DNA from: Bacteroidota bacterium
Lineage (GTDB): Bacteria > Bacteroidota > Ignavibacteria > Kapaibacteriales > NICIL-2
Direction of reading: 5' to 3'
Assembly: GCA_019695345.1 (NCBI GenBank)
Contig: JAIBAE010000015.1
Span: 1 to 64,000, forward strand
DNA length: 64,000 nt
Shown: piece after piece, positions 17,843-25,914 of the stretch
Position numbering within the stretch: position 1 is the stretch's first letter
Layout of the letters: every line of letters starts with the position of its first letter
Notes under the pieces: generated by a model
Seen by the model: the letters and a program-made list of their open reading frames with translations, nothing else
Database searches by the model: none
Told to the model about the DNA's origin: nothing
Program-made: the position numbers and the translations under genes

Positions 17843-18395
17843 AGAAATACTTCCGCTCACTGTTGGGCTATTCTTGGGTGGTGCGCTGTATGCTTTATGC
17901 GTTGAAAGGAATATTATTCTTAAAAATGAGGTCAATCTTTCAGATTGGCTTAACATAGTGGTCACACTAGTTGTTGCATATTGGATTGGTAACATAGTTC
18001 AAAAAAGACAAAATGAAAGTAGAGTTGAAAAGGATTTGATGATTCATACTGTTAAGACTTTACTGGATAAAACTAAACATCTCGAAGAAATTATTGTTAC
18101 AATCGGTAAAAACACGATTTCAGAAGAAAGTCAGCGAAATATTGTACGCCAGATTTCAGAATTAAGTATATCAATTGTGAGGATTAAAGAAGAATCAGAA
18201 GATTATGAGCTTTTTGAACTAATTGATGTCACATATAAAGAGTTGTCTGTACAGTTCAAAGCATACAAAAAAGCAGTTACGGGCGGAGACTTCCCCGACA
18301 AGTATACCGAAAAGAAATTAAAAGATATCGACAAGAAGTTAAACGCCATGCGGCGTAGTATACGTAAGTTAATCGTTGCCATTAATAGAGTATAA
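17829..18395 (+). CDS. membrane coiled-coil protein
   Basis: 188 residues: two N-terminal membrane segments (ILPLTVGLFLGGALYALCV; WLNIVVTLVVAYWIGNIV), then ~140 residues of highly charged helix likely to form coiled coils (residues ~62-185), ending RRSIRKLIVAINRV. The start lies inside the DUF4325 gene (14-bp overlap), so the three genes are translationally coupled. I recognise no family. By position it could be the membrane-bound sensor or effector of the STAS/GHKL module. That is inference from context only. Confidence 0.72.
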   Translation: MRWRREILPLTVGLFLGGALYALCVERNIILKNEVNLSDWLNIVVTLVVAYWIGNIVQKRQNESRVEKDLMIHTVKTLLDKTKHLEEIIVTIGKNTISEESQRNIVRQISELSISIVRIKEESEDYELFELIDVTYKELSVQFKAYKKAVTGGDFPDKYTEKKLKDIDKKLNAMRRSIRKLIVAINRV

Positions 18396-18474
18396 GCTAT
18401 CCTTCTCAATATAGAATTATTGAGAAGTAAAATTAGTTATAGTATGATTTAACAACAAATATTGGAGGCTATAC

Positions 18475-18714
18475 ATGGATAAAAAGCGAGTTTTTAAGAA
18501 CCTTGGTTCTGCGGTGGTTGATGTAAATACGATTACATCTATTCAAGTTGTGAAAGAGCATGATAATGTATCAACGCATGATTGGGCAGTCCGAGTATAT
18601 ACGGGATGTACATGTGGTGGTATAAAGTTGAATGATTTCAGTACTGCGGTTGAGGCAAACACAAAAATGCTTGAGTATGCAGCAAAATTTGGATTTAATG
18701 TTGAGCAATTTTGA
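18475..18714 (+). CDS. small hypothetical protein
   Basis: 79 residues, compact alpha/beta pattern: AVVDVNTITSIQVVKEH, DWAVRVYTG, CTCGGIKLNDF, then helix EANTKMLEYAAKFGF. A CTCGG motif gives two close cysteines but no second pair, so zinc binding is uncertain. TTGGAGG precedes the ATG by about 8 bp. It is 79 bp after the coiled-coil gene and probably separately expressed. No recognised family. Confidence 0.6.
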   Translation: MDKKRVFKNLGSAVVDVNTITSIQVVKEHDNVSTHDWAVRVYTGCTCGGIKLNDFSTAVEANTKMLEYAAKFGFNVEQF

Positions 18715-18781
18715 TCAAAATACTACAACCACATTTTTTAGCAGATGAATTTTATAGTACGCCAAACAATTCTATCAATCC

Positions 18782-18859
18782 AAACACACCATAACCACCC
18801 AACAAATTGGTTGGCTCAACGCAGGTAGTGCATTGAACTTGATAGCGGCTGGTAAGTAA
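18782..18859 (+). pseudogene. fragment of aconitase gene (last 25 codons)
   Basis: The in-frame translation matches the C-terminus of the acn product at 20 of 25 positions, ending in the same [11 protein letters not shown] and stop. Sequence similarity stops sharply upstream of 18782 and continues downstream through the terminator. It is not expressed as a protein on its own. Confidence 0.85.
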
Positions 18860-18883
18860 TTCGCAAACACTATAGAGTAACAA

Positions 18884-18914
18884 CGGACATCATCTTTTGG
18901 TGTCCGTTTTTGTT
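18884..18914 (+). terminator. Rho-independent terminator (duplicate of acn terminator)
   Basis: Stem CGGACATCA/TTGGTGTCCG, with a different loop from the copy at 16268, then GTTTTTGTTTG. It belongs to the acn fragment. Confidence 0.85.
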
Positions 18915-18955
18915 TGTCTATATTGTATTGCAATACATACTATACTACATACAAC

Positions 18956-19441
18956 ATGAAAACATTTCGTGGATATGGCGCACTTGGTGCATTGATAGAT
19001 GAATACGAAAAAGCAATCAATGAAATAATTGAGGTTGTGCAAACAATTCCACTCCATTCATTTACTACAATCCTTGATACCGAAACAACCGACCCTGACT
19101 GCGTTTCGTTTCAGTCTATTCTGTTTCATGTAGTACGGTCGGGACATGGGTACATCAACTATATAGCAAGTATATTCGGTGAGCATTACGAGTACAAACC
19201 TGACCAACCAACATCAACAACCGAGGTAATAACTGCGTTGCATCAACTCATGGAATCAACAGAGCGTTATGTTATGAGTAAATCAATCATTCCGTTTGAT
19301 AACCCCATTTGGGAGAAAACTATCATAACCCGCTGGAATGCCATATACAATTTTGAACAGGTAATGGAACATGCTATTGTTCATGTACTACGCCACCGCC
19401 GCCAGATTCAAAAATTTTTACTTCTTATTGAAACAACATAA
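18956..19441 (+). CDS. DinB-like four-helix-bundle protein
   Basis: 161 residues from the ATG at 18956. DinB/YfiT-like pattern: a first helix LGALIDEYEKAINEIIEVV, FHVVRSGHGYINYIAS with a candidate metal His, and VMEHAIVHVLRHRRQIQKFL supplying two more His near the C-terminus. DinB-superfamily proteins are metal-binding and include thiol transferases (bacillithiol or mycothiol dependent); the specific reaction here is unknown. The frame starting at 18914 reads through the terminator, so the later ATG is preferred. Single gene. Confidence 0.8.
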   Translation: MKTFRGYGALGALIDEYEKAINEIIEVVQTIPLHSFTTILDTETTDPDCVSFQSILFHVVRSGHGYINYIASIFGEHYEYKPDQPTSTTEVITALHQLMESTERYVMSKSIIPFDNPIWEKTIITRWNAIYNFEQVMEHAIVHVLRHRRQIQKFLLLIETT

Positions 19442-19462
19442 CCACTATTGTATCAATACGGC

Positions 19463-20119
19463 ATGAATACAATACTTCGTATATCTCGTGCTTGTGTGGT
19501 GCTCTTGGCTATTATATATCCTGCATACGCTTTTGCCGCTACCGACTCACTAAAGAAAAGTTATGAATATAAACCAAGTGGTGGCGGATTCAGTTTTGGC
19601 GGTGGTGCGGTGTATGGTTTACCTGTCAATAATTTGTCGTCCGTAATAAGTAGTAACATCGGCTATCAAGTTCAGGCAGCGTGGTTAAAAAAACGCTTTG
19701 CTATAGAAGGATGTGTTAGCGGTTTCTCTTCTGCAAGTAACAGAGATATTACACTTGGCGCAGAGAATATAGTAGCAAATACGATGCTCGATTTTTATAC
19801 GGTGGGCATACAAGCAAGTTATTCGGTTGTATATACAGAATCGTGGCGAGTAAGCCCTCTAACCGGTCCCGCCTGGAGCGCGCTAACATTAGAAAACGAA
19901 AAACATCCGGATAATCAATTCACCTGGGTTGCGGGCACAAAAGTGCAATACAATTTCAGGGGCAGAAGCAATCTTGGCGGATTGAAAGACGGTTTGGTTC
20001 TTCCCATTTATTTCAAATATCTTTATTCATTTCCAACAGAGCTCACTACTAATGTAACCGGTGGCGCGCACTTTTTATCGGTTGGTTTAGAGTTGTATAT
20101 AAAATCACCCGATGAGTAA
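19463..20119 (+). CDS. predicted outer-membrane beta-barrel protein
   Basis: 218 residues with a signal peptide ending YPAYAFA. The mature part starts with a polar stretch and GGGFSFGGGAVYG. It then alternates strands (YQVQAAWLKKRFAIEG, TVGIQASYSVVYTESW, FTWVAGTKVQYNF) and ends GGAHFLSVGLELYI, consistent with an eight-stranded barrel of the PorT/OmpA type. The five codons before 19463 are excluded because the signal peptide begins at MNTILRIS. Single gene. Function unknown. Confidence 0.75.
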   Translation: MNTILRISRACVVLLAIIYPAYAFAATDSLKKSYEYKPSGGGFSFGGGAVYGLPVNNLSSVISSNIGYQVQAAWLKKRFAIEGCVSGFSSASNRDITLGAENIVANTMLDFYTVGIQASYSVVYTESWRVSPLTGPAWSALTLENEKHPDNQFTWVAGTKVQYNFRGRSNLGGLKDGLVLPIYFKYLYSFPTELTTNVTGGAHFLSVGLELYIKSPDE

Positions 20120-20124
20120 ACTCT

Positions 20125-20402
20125 TTTGCTATCGCCGGACGGCACCGCACGTTTGTGTTCTTACATCCTCTTCTTGCCGGAGATTTCCTTGATTAATTCC
20201 ATTAACACATAAGAGACAAAAGGAAAACAAAAGGTACCACATAAGCATCTATTACTTCTCTGTGTGTATCACTCTATGTCTCTGTGACTCCGTGTTCAAA
20301 TGTTCAATCACGATAAACAGTATTACTTACTCAACACTTCTGCGCGGCATTGTGTGGATATGTTGATAAACCTATGGATTGGTGCCGTCCGGCGATAGCA
20401 AA
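20125..20402. repeat. family A composite element E1
   Basis: About 278 bp. It begins TTTGCTATCGCCGGACGGCA and ends with its exact inverse, GGTGCCGTCCGGCGATAGC plus AAA. Left unit stem CGGCA/TGCCG; the right unit is the same structure inverted. Between them is a spacer with the CTCTGTGTGTATC...TCCGTG phrase. It fills the convergent gap between 20119 and 20438. Very similar to E4 (27089). Confidence 0.88.
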
Positions 20403-20437
20403 CAATACTATAATAGAGCACATAATGCCAATAGTTG

Positions 20438-21826
20438 TTAAGACTGTGTACTTCCGTAAACAATATCTTTTAAGATAGCACCATACACATTGTAAATACC
20501 TTGGCTCCATTTTTCCAGTAATGCCCGATGCATAGCAGAATGTATAACACGGTTGGGGTTTGTGATGTAATCGCGCAATATGATATAGTACTCATGAAAA
20601 TCTGAGTTGGAAGATTTAAAACCTTTACTACGCAGGTATTTTTGATTACGTTCAATTACTGCCAATGCTGTTTCAGTATCACCTTGCTGTACTAACACCG
20701 CAGTTTGTAAATTTCTGAACTCAATTTCGTATTGTACATACAGCTTTCTTTTAAGAAGGTTCATTCCTTTTTGTACCATTGCCAACGCATTATTGAATTG
20801 ATGTGTTAATGTATAATACTTAGCGTAATTAAGTGCCGCATTAGCTGCCACTGTATGTTTATCATGATGCAGCAGTTTATGAAATGTGAAGTCCAGCATT
20901 GTTTGTGCTTGGGTAAAGCGCGATAAGATTAAACATACTTGTATATATTTTGCGGCAGGATAAATATTATTTTTTGTTTCCGGATATAATGTAAAAAGCG
21001 ATTCGTATTCTGTGCACGCTTCACGGAAGTTGTTGAATACCTGATATAATGCTGTAGCAAGTTTTATAAGTATTTGTTGTTTATCGAGAGTATGAAACGA
21101 TGTGATTTGTTTTGAGATTGTTGCAGCCTGCCGTATATATACAAGTTGTTGTTCGGATTCGATTGCCGCATAGTAATCGAACAAGGCAAGGTTAGCATAT
21201 ACCATTGCTTTTTTTGATGTAATGGAATGTGCATAACGGTATTCTTGTAACAACACCGATTCAAGCTTTTTATCTTCCCTGCCTTTTTGCAACACCATCT
21301 TACTTGCTAAACTCGAAATCTTTGCACTTCGTATTTGCGATGCCACTGTACTTTTTTGTTCATTCTTTTTGTGTGCAGGAACAACAGCTATGTAATCCCG
21401 TTGCACTTTGCGCACTACTTGTTCATTGATATCAAACAGCGGAATAGAAAGTAAGGTACGCAGTACCGTTTGATAATATACGTTCTTTTGTTCTGAGCTT
21501 AATGTGGGAATAAGTACCGTACGCTGGTGTGCTATCTCTTTAAATAGGTGCTTGGATAGTGTATAGCGCGCCGAAAGATGTTGTATAAGTTTTTCACCAC
21601 CTTGTGGTATAATTGCATCGTAACATTTTCTGAGTAATACCGACTGTAACTTATCCCAATTCCCGCGCGATATTCCACGCAATAGCCGTTGCTCTTCATG
21701 CTTATCTGCATCATACTCCAACATAATAGTAAGTACCTCACTCTCGCGCACAGATACAGGTATTGTACGTAAGTGTTGTTTTTCTGTTGGGTTCAAAACA
21801 CTAAGGTATTCGCTTAATAATGACAT
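20438..21826 (-). CDS. helical protein of unknown function
   Basis: 462 residues, wholly alpha-helical, with repeated TPR-like pairs in the C-terminal two thirds (NNALAMVQKGMNLLKRKLY, GDTETALAVIERNQKYL). N-terminus LLSEYLSVLNPTEKQHLRTI. No membrane segment or catalytic motif. It shares size, helical character and a possible N-terminal motif with the protein at 9956-11431. Monocistronic. I cannot assign a function; a cytoplasmic scaffold or regulator is plausible. Confidence 0.7.
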   Translation of the reverse strand: MSLLSEYLSVLNPTEKQHLRTIPVSVRESEVLTIMLEYDADKHEEQRLLRGISRGNWDKLQSVLLRKCYDAIIPQGGEKLIQHLSARYTLSKHLFKEIAHQRTVLIPTLSSEQKNVYYQTVLRTLLSIPLFDINEQVVRKVQRDYIAVVPAHKKNEQKSTVASQIRSAKISSLASKMVLQKGREDKKLESVLLQEYRYAHSITSKKAMVYANLALFDYYAAIESEQQLVYIRQAATISKQITSFHTLDKQQILIKLATALYQVFNNFREACTEYESLFTLYPETKNNIYPAAKYIQVCLILSRFTQAQTMLDFTFHKLLHHDKHTVAANAALNYAKYYTLTHQFNNALAMVQKGMNLLKRKLYVQYEIEFRNLQTAVLVQQGDTETALAVIERNQKYLRSKGFKSSNSDFHEYYIILRDYITNPNRVIHSAMHRALLEKWSQGIYNVYGAILKDIVYGSTQS

Positions 21827-21924
21827 AATTCCGTGTTGTAAGAATTCGGATAAATGCGGCGTGGTACAAATCTACTCTATTACATAGTTTACTATGCAAT
21901 GTTAAACTACTATATACATAAATT

Positions 21925-22809
21925 ATGACGCGCACAATTACCGTAGTGCTTCTACTCGGCTTCATTGCCGTATTCCTTGGGTGTTCAGATTCAACCTCGG
22001 TTGAAACAACACAGTTTAAGGGTTCCATTTATTACTCAAACGGCGGGACTGTGTATAAGTTAAACGTAACAGACCAAAGTAAAACTGAGCTTTTTACCAA
22101 TGCGCGTCACCCGGATGTAACTAACAGCGGCGACATTATTTGTGTTGAAACATATCCAATGGTGAGAATAATGCGCACTGACCTTACCGGTGCAAATAGG
22201 AATAGCATATTAACCGGCGTTGATTACACGGGTCCCAAATATAGGCAGTACATGAACAGACCGCGCATATCGTATAATCAGCAATATGTAGTATATGAAA
22301 GCGACAATGTATATAACCCAAATACTTATGTCGTAAATGCAACCGATGGAACTCTTATTGCAACAATTGGTGATTATAGTAAATCTCAACCTATGATTTC
22401 TCCCAGTTGGGCACCCGATGGCTCCGTACTTGTAGCCGGATGGACATCTATGAACAATGGTATTTACAAAGTCTCTCCCGATTTTACATCTATGCAACGT
22501 ATCGATCCAAATCTTACCAATGTAAGCGAGCCAAGTGTAAGCCCCGATGGAAAGACTATAGCGTTTATTAGGGACGGACAATTATGGATAATGGGAATTG
22601 ATGGCTCAAATCCAACACAATTATATGCAGGTGGTAACTACCGTTTTGGTATGCCAACGTGGTCGCCCGATAGTAAGTATATAGCAACAGTTAACAATCT
22701 TGCATCTTCGGGTCATATTCACATTCTTGATGTTCAGGCAAAAACACTAACAGAGATTACTAAAAGCCATTATGTTAGTCCCGATCATCAATTGTGTTGG
22801 CGGTATTAG
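21925..22809 (+). CDS. PD40/TolB-like beta-propeller lipoprotein
   Basis: 294 residues. Lipoprotein signal with lipobox VFLGC (Cys near residue 20). The body contains PD40/WD40-like blades: DVTNSGDIICVET, SPSWAPDGSVLVAGW, EPSVSPDGKTIAFIRDGQLWI and MPTWSPDSKYIATV. It is shorter than TolB and lacks its N-terminal domain, so it is a stand-alone periplasmic or surface propeller, probably a binding protein. Single gene in the divergent gap with 20438-21826. Confidence 0.85.
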   Translation: MTRTITVVLLLGFIAVFLGCSDSTSVETTQFKGSIYYSNGGTVYKLNVTDQSKTELFTNARHPDVTNSGDIICVETYPMVRIMRTDLTGANRNSILTGVDYTGPKYRQYMNRPRISYNQQYVVYESDNVYNPNTYVVNATDGTLIATIGDYSKSQPMISPSWAPDGSVLVAGWTSMNNGIYKVSPDFTSMQRIDPNLTNVSEPSVSPDGKTIAFIRDGQLWIMGIDGSNPTQLYAGGNYRFGMPTWSPDSKYIATVNNLASSGHIHILDVQAKTLTEITKSHYVSPDHQLCWRY

Positions 22810-22815
22810 AAACTG

Positions 22816-23056
22816 TTTGCTATCGCCGGACCGCGCCGCGCCTTGCTGCAAAGCAGGGCGTTTGTTTTTGCGGGAGAGTTCCTTGTTGTTGGAGCTAAAC
22901 ACAAAAGAGACAAAAGGAAAAAAAGTACCACATAAGGTTAGAGCCTCTACAACTTCCTTCTGTCACGGTGAACAGTTTTGCGTACACTATGCTTCTACGC
23001 GGCATTGTGTGGATATGGTGATAAACCTTTGGATTGGTGCCGTCCGGCGCAAGCAG
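22816..23056. repeat. family A composite element E2
   Basis: Opens TTTGCTATCGCCGGACCGCG and ends GGTGCCGTCCGGCGCAAGC. The left stem is CCGC/GCGG with an inner hairpin CCTTGCT/AGCAGGG; the right unit has GGTGCCG pairing with CGGCA. The spacer is shorter than in E1. Confidence 0.8.
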
Positions 23057-23077
23057 CAACAAAACCATGTATATATC

Positions 23078-23122
23078 CAAAAACAAAAAGAGCATTACGT
23101 TTTGTTAGTACCGTAATGCTCT
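23078..23122 (-). terminator. Rho-independent terminator
   Basis: 11-bp perfect stem AGAGCATTACG/CGTAATGCTCT, with TTTTTGTTTTTG on the minus-strand 3' side. It serves the S8 protease gene. Confidence 0.9.
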
Positions 23123-23158
23123 CTTCTTTGTGAATTAACTATCGTATTGTAGCGATTA

Positions 23159-25093
23159 TTACTTATTAAATGTAAGTGCAGTTTTACCATCGGATAGTTT
23201 AAAGATAAACGTACCGTGTTGTGTGAACTGAATGTTTACTTGTTGATTACTCATGCTTCCGGATTGAACCAAACGTCCTGTTATGTCGTAAATAGTATAC
23301 AAATCGGATGCGAGTGGTTGGTTCGTAATAAATTTAATGGCTGAGTTTTGATTGTCATAAAAGGCAATTACACTTGTATTTGCATCATCATCAACACCCG
23401 ATGTAGTTGCCGGCTTTATACCCGAAATAACCAACGCATATGGGCGTGTTGTTTGTGGTGATGTTGAACTTTTGCGAACGTTAAGCGTTGCTGTTGCATC
23501 CGCCTGTGGTGAGTTCAATATTGCCTGCTTGTAGTTATCCACCGTATTCTCGAACCATGTAGTGGTTATGGTTGCATTGCCTGTTCTGTTTGCCATTCCG
23601 GGACCCTTCCAGGGGCGTGCTTCGTTGCTGGCATTACTCTCTTTAACAAGGAAGTCGAAATTATATACTAAGCGTGATGCTGTGGGGTCGATACCATCGG
23701 TATTTACTTGTTCTGCCCCTTCATCATCGGTCCAACATATGGATACCTTTACGGGTTCACCACCAACGGTTGTGTACGTGTGTGTTGTTTCTTCGGTACC
23801 GTTATTGGCGGGGTTTGTTGTAACTGTTTCTATTACACTGTGTCCGCTTGCTTTTGCTTTTATAATATTAGCAGCAGCTTCTATGTTAGCTATACCCCAA
23901 CCAAACTTGGAATCAGGTCCGGGATTTCCAGCATCATCTGCAGTGTGTAACAACAATGCTTTTAGCAATGCAGCACTCATATACGAACCATACAATGAGT
24001 GATGATATTGTTGCAGTAACAACGCCGATGCCGCAACGGCAGGTGTTGCATACGACGTACCGCTTGATGACTCGCCATTGCCACTATAGGCAACATCCGA
24101 AGGTGTGCCGGTTGAATCGGTAAATTGCGATGAGTTAATCCCCGTTCCTTTTGCACAAATATCAGGCTTAATTCTGCCATCATCGGTGGGACCCCAGTTA
24201 CTGTAGTCAGACATAGCTCTATCGCCATTAACTGCGCCAACCGTAATTACATTTTTAGAAGAACTTGAACCGGTCATTAAATCATATCCTGCTTTATCTT
24301 TGTTACCGCTGGATTGTTGTTCGTTCCCGCCGGCAACAAACGGTAAATAATTGGGTGCATTTTTCAGGAGTAAATCCCAGTTTTTAGAAGTCTCATCGTA
24401 TGCTCCAAATTTCCATACGTCAACAGTGGAATCGTTAGAGTAACCGTATGAGTGATTGGAAATAAGAAATCCTTCTGCTGCAAAGGCCGCCATCTCAGCT
24501 AAATCATTATCCCAATCGTAACACTTAGCCGTAGCATTATATGCAATACCCCGAGCCGAAGGTTGATTAGTAATATCTTTACCAACAATAGTTCCCGAAA
24601 CGTGAGTCATGTGGTTGTTCCCACCCTTGCTATCCAATACTTGATTTGCCTGCATTGTTACCTTACCTGTTAGCAACTCGTGTGTAGAGCGAACTTGTCC
24701 GCCATCCCACACACCTGCCACCATGCCTGTACCGGTTATATCAACACCAACCGAACCACCCGAATACAAACTGTTAGCTTTAATTAACTCGCCCGATGCT
24801 TTGTTTTTGGTATTGATATACACCGGATTACCCTGTGCATCAATACGAACAAGTTCATATACCGATTTATCTTTTTCAAAGAAGCGTTTCACTTCGGGGT
24901 GAGTTTTAATATACAACTCAACACGTGCCATATCCGCACGGTATTGTGCATCGTACCGATTTTGTAATGCCTGTAACAGGGCTGTGTTGTTCTGCTGCTG
25001 TAGCTCTGTTAACTGGCTGCCTGTTTGGGCATGTATACTGCCTTGTAGTATTCCAACAAGAAACAGTACAGAAAAAACGTATCTATACTTCAT
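23159..25093 (-). CDS. secreted subtilisin-like (S8) protease with type IX sorting domain
   Basis: 644 residues from the ATG at 25093, where a signal peptide begins and ends GSIHAQ. A ~75-residue pro-region precedes the catalytic domain: D130 (VAGVWDGG), H164 (NNHMTHVSGT), S347 (SSSGTSYATP), oxyanion-region text FVAGGNEQQSSG. A P-domain-like beta sandwich (HTYTTVGGEPVKVSICWTD) and a type IX sorting domain (NQPLASDLYTIYDITGRLVQ to ALTFNK) follow. It probably acts extracellularly on proteins. The small gene directly upstream encodes a protein similar to the pro-region. The longer frame to 25207 has no signal-peptide start and is rejected. Confidence 0.93.
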   Translation of the reverse strand: MKYRYVFSVLFLVGILQGSIHAQTGSQLTELQQQNNTALLQALQNRYDAQYRADMARVELYIKTHPEVKRFFEKDKSVYELVRIDAQGNPVYINTKNKASGELIKANSLYSGGSVGVDITGTGMVAGVWDGGQVRSTHELLTGKVTMQANQVLDSKGGNNHMTHVSGTIVGKDITNQPSARGIAYNATAKCYDWDNDLAEMAAFAAEGFLISNHSYGYSNDSTVDVWKFGAYDETSKNWDLLLKNAPNYLPFVAGGNEQQSSGNKDKAGYDLMTGSSSSKNVITVGAVNGDRAMSDYSNWGPTDDGRIKPDICAKGTGINSSQFTDSTGTPSDVAYSGNGESSSGTSYATPAVAASALLLQQYHHSLYGSYMSAALLKALLLHTADDAGNPGPDSKFGWGIANIEAAANIIKAKASGHSVIETVTTNPANNGTEETTHTYTTVGGEPVKVSICWTDDEGAEQVNTDGIDPTASRLVYNFDFLVKESNASNEARPWKGPGMANRTGNATITTTWFENTVDNYKQAILNSPQADATATLNVRKSSTSPQTTRPYALVISGIKPATTSGVDDDANTSVIAFYDNQNSAIKFITNQPLASDLYTIYDITGRLVQSGSMSNQQVNIQFTQHGTFIFKLSDGKTALTFNK

Positions 25094-25124
25094 GGTATTT
25101 ATAAAATAGTTAAGAAAACGTGGG

Positions 25125-25412
25125 TTATTTCTTTTTGGTTTTGATATACACGGGCTTACCGTTTTTATCAATACGGATAAGTTGGTACGTCTGTCCATTC
25201 CGCACAAATGTCTTTTTGGCTTTAGGATGCGCCTTCAAGTATTCCTCTACATTTAGCGAATCCTTTTTATGTTGCTCCTGAAACTTTTGTTCAAGCTTCT
25301 TTAACTCTTCTTTGTTCGCTTGTTTTATCACTTCGCGGTCTTTAGCACTTTGCGCAAAACTTACAGAAGCAATCAACAACGTCAGTATTATGGTGCCTAC
25401 AAATGTCTTCAT
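25125..25412 (-). CDS. secreted pro-region-like protein, putative protease inhibitor or chaperone
   Basis: 95 residues: signal peptide ending VSFAQ, a charged helix (ANKEELKKLEQKFQEQHKK), then VEEYLKAHPKAKKTFV and YQLIRIDKNGKPVYIKTKK. This second half lines up with residues ~58-98 of the downstream S8 protease (VELYIKTHPEVKRFF; YELVRIDAQGNPVYINTKN). It is 31 bp upstream of that protease's ATG in the same direction, so the two are probably one transcript. A stand-alone homologue of a protease pro-region suggests an inhibitor or folding chaperone. Alternatively it is a duplicated fragment that still happens to be open. Confidence 0.75.
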   Translation of the reverse strand: MKTFVGTIILTLLIASVSFAQSAKDREVIKQANKEELKKLEQKFQEQHKKDSLNVEEYLKAHPKAKKTFVRNGQTYQLIRIDKNGKPVYIKTKKK

Positions 25413-25576
25413 ATATGGAATGTTAGTGTGGAATATCCGACGTGTACTTGTTGTTTTTTGGAATACAACAAACTGTTACCTATAAACGGGAGTGCGTGCA
25501 ATATAAATACACTTTGTCTATTTTGTACATTAGGATACAATATTATTATCCCTTATGTCGAACATAAATATGCTTC

Positions 25577-25817
25577 TGCTATCGCCGGACGGCACCGAAT
25601 GATTGTTACTATACATCCTCCTCTTGCCGCAGAGTTCCTTGTTTGTTTAGTTAAACACAAAAGAGAGAAGGGGAAAACAAAAGGTAACACATAAAGATAG
25701 AGAGTGTATCTGTAACTTCCTTTTTTCACGGGAACAGTTTTATGTACAAGACGCTTCTGCCCGGCATTGTGTGGATATGTTGATAATTCTGTGGATTGGT
25801 GCCGTCCGGCGATAGCT
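25577..25817. repeat. family A composite element E3
   Basis: TGCTATCGCCGGACGGCACC opens and GGTGCCGTCCGGCGATAGC closes; left stem CGGCA/TGCCG. It lies between divergent promoters of the protease operon and pirin. No gene is seen in 25413-25914. Confidence 0.85.
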
Positions 25818-25914
25818 TATGTATGATTTGTGCTATAAAAAGCATCGTAATTTGTTGAGTAGTAAGTTGTATATTGAAAACATAAAATTACTTTGAGCAT
25901 AATGATATATCTAT

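Larger units (their letters stand above)
16302..18781 (+). mobile_element. putative inserted segment between duplicated acn ends
   Basis: Bounded by direct repeats of the acn 3' end and terminator. It carries a three-gene overlapping operon (16443-18395), one small orphan gene and a family A repeat. No integrase, transposase or tRNA is present, so the mechanism is unknown. Alternatives are unequal recombination, or decay of a tandem acn duplication. Confidence 0.5.

Noticed and set aside
20125-20402. Classical MITE with target-site duplication
   Set aside because: Terminal inverted repeats are clear, but flanks of the six composites show no consistent duplicated target.
22772-23116. Plus-strand 114-codon frame
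   Set aside because: Overlaps the PD40 gene end and runs through composite E2, which is non-coding in its other copies.
23562-24002. Plus-strand frame inside the S8 protease gene
   Set aside because: Shadow of the conserved protease coding sequence; no start context or family features.
25320-25694. Plus-strand 124-codon frame
   Set aside because: Crosses the antisense of the pro-region-like gene and composite E3; no coding character.
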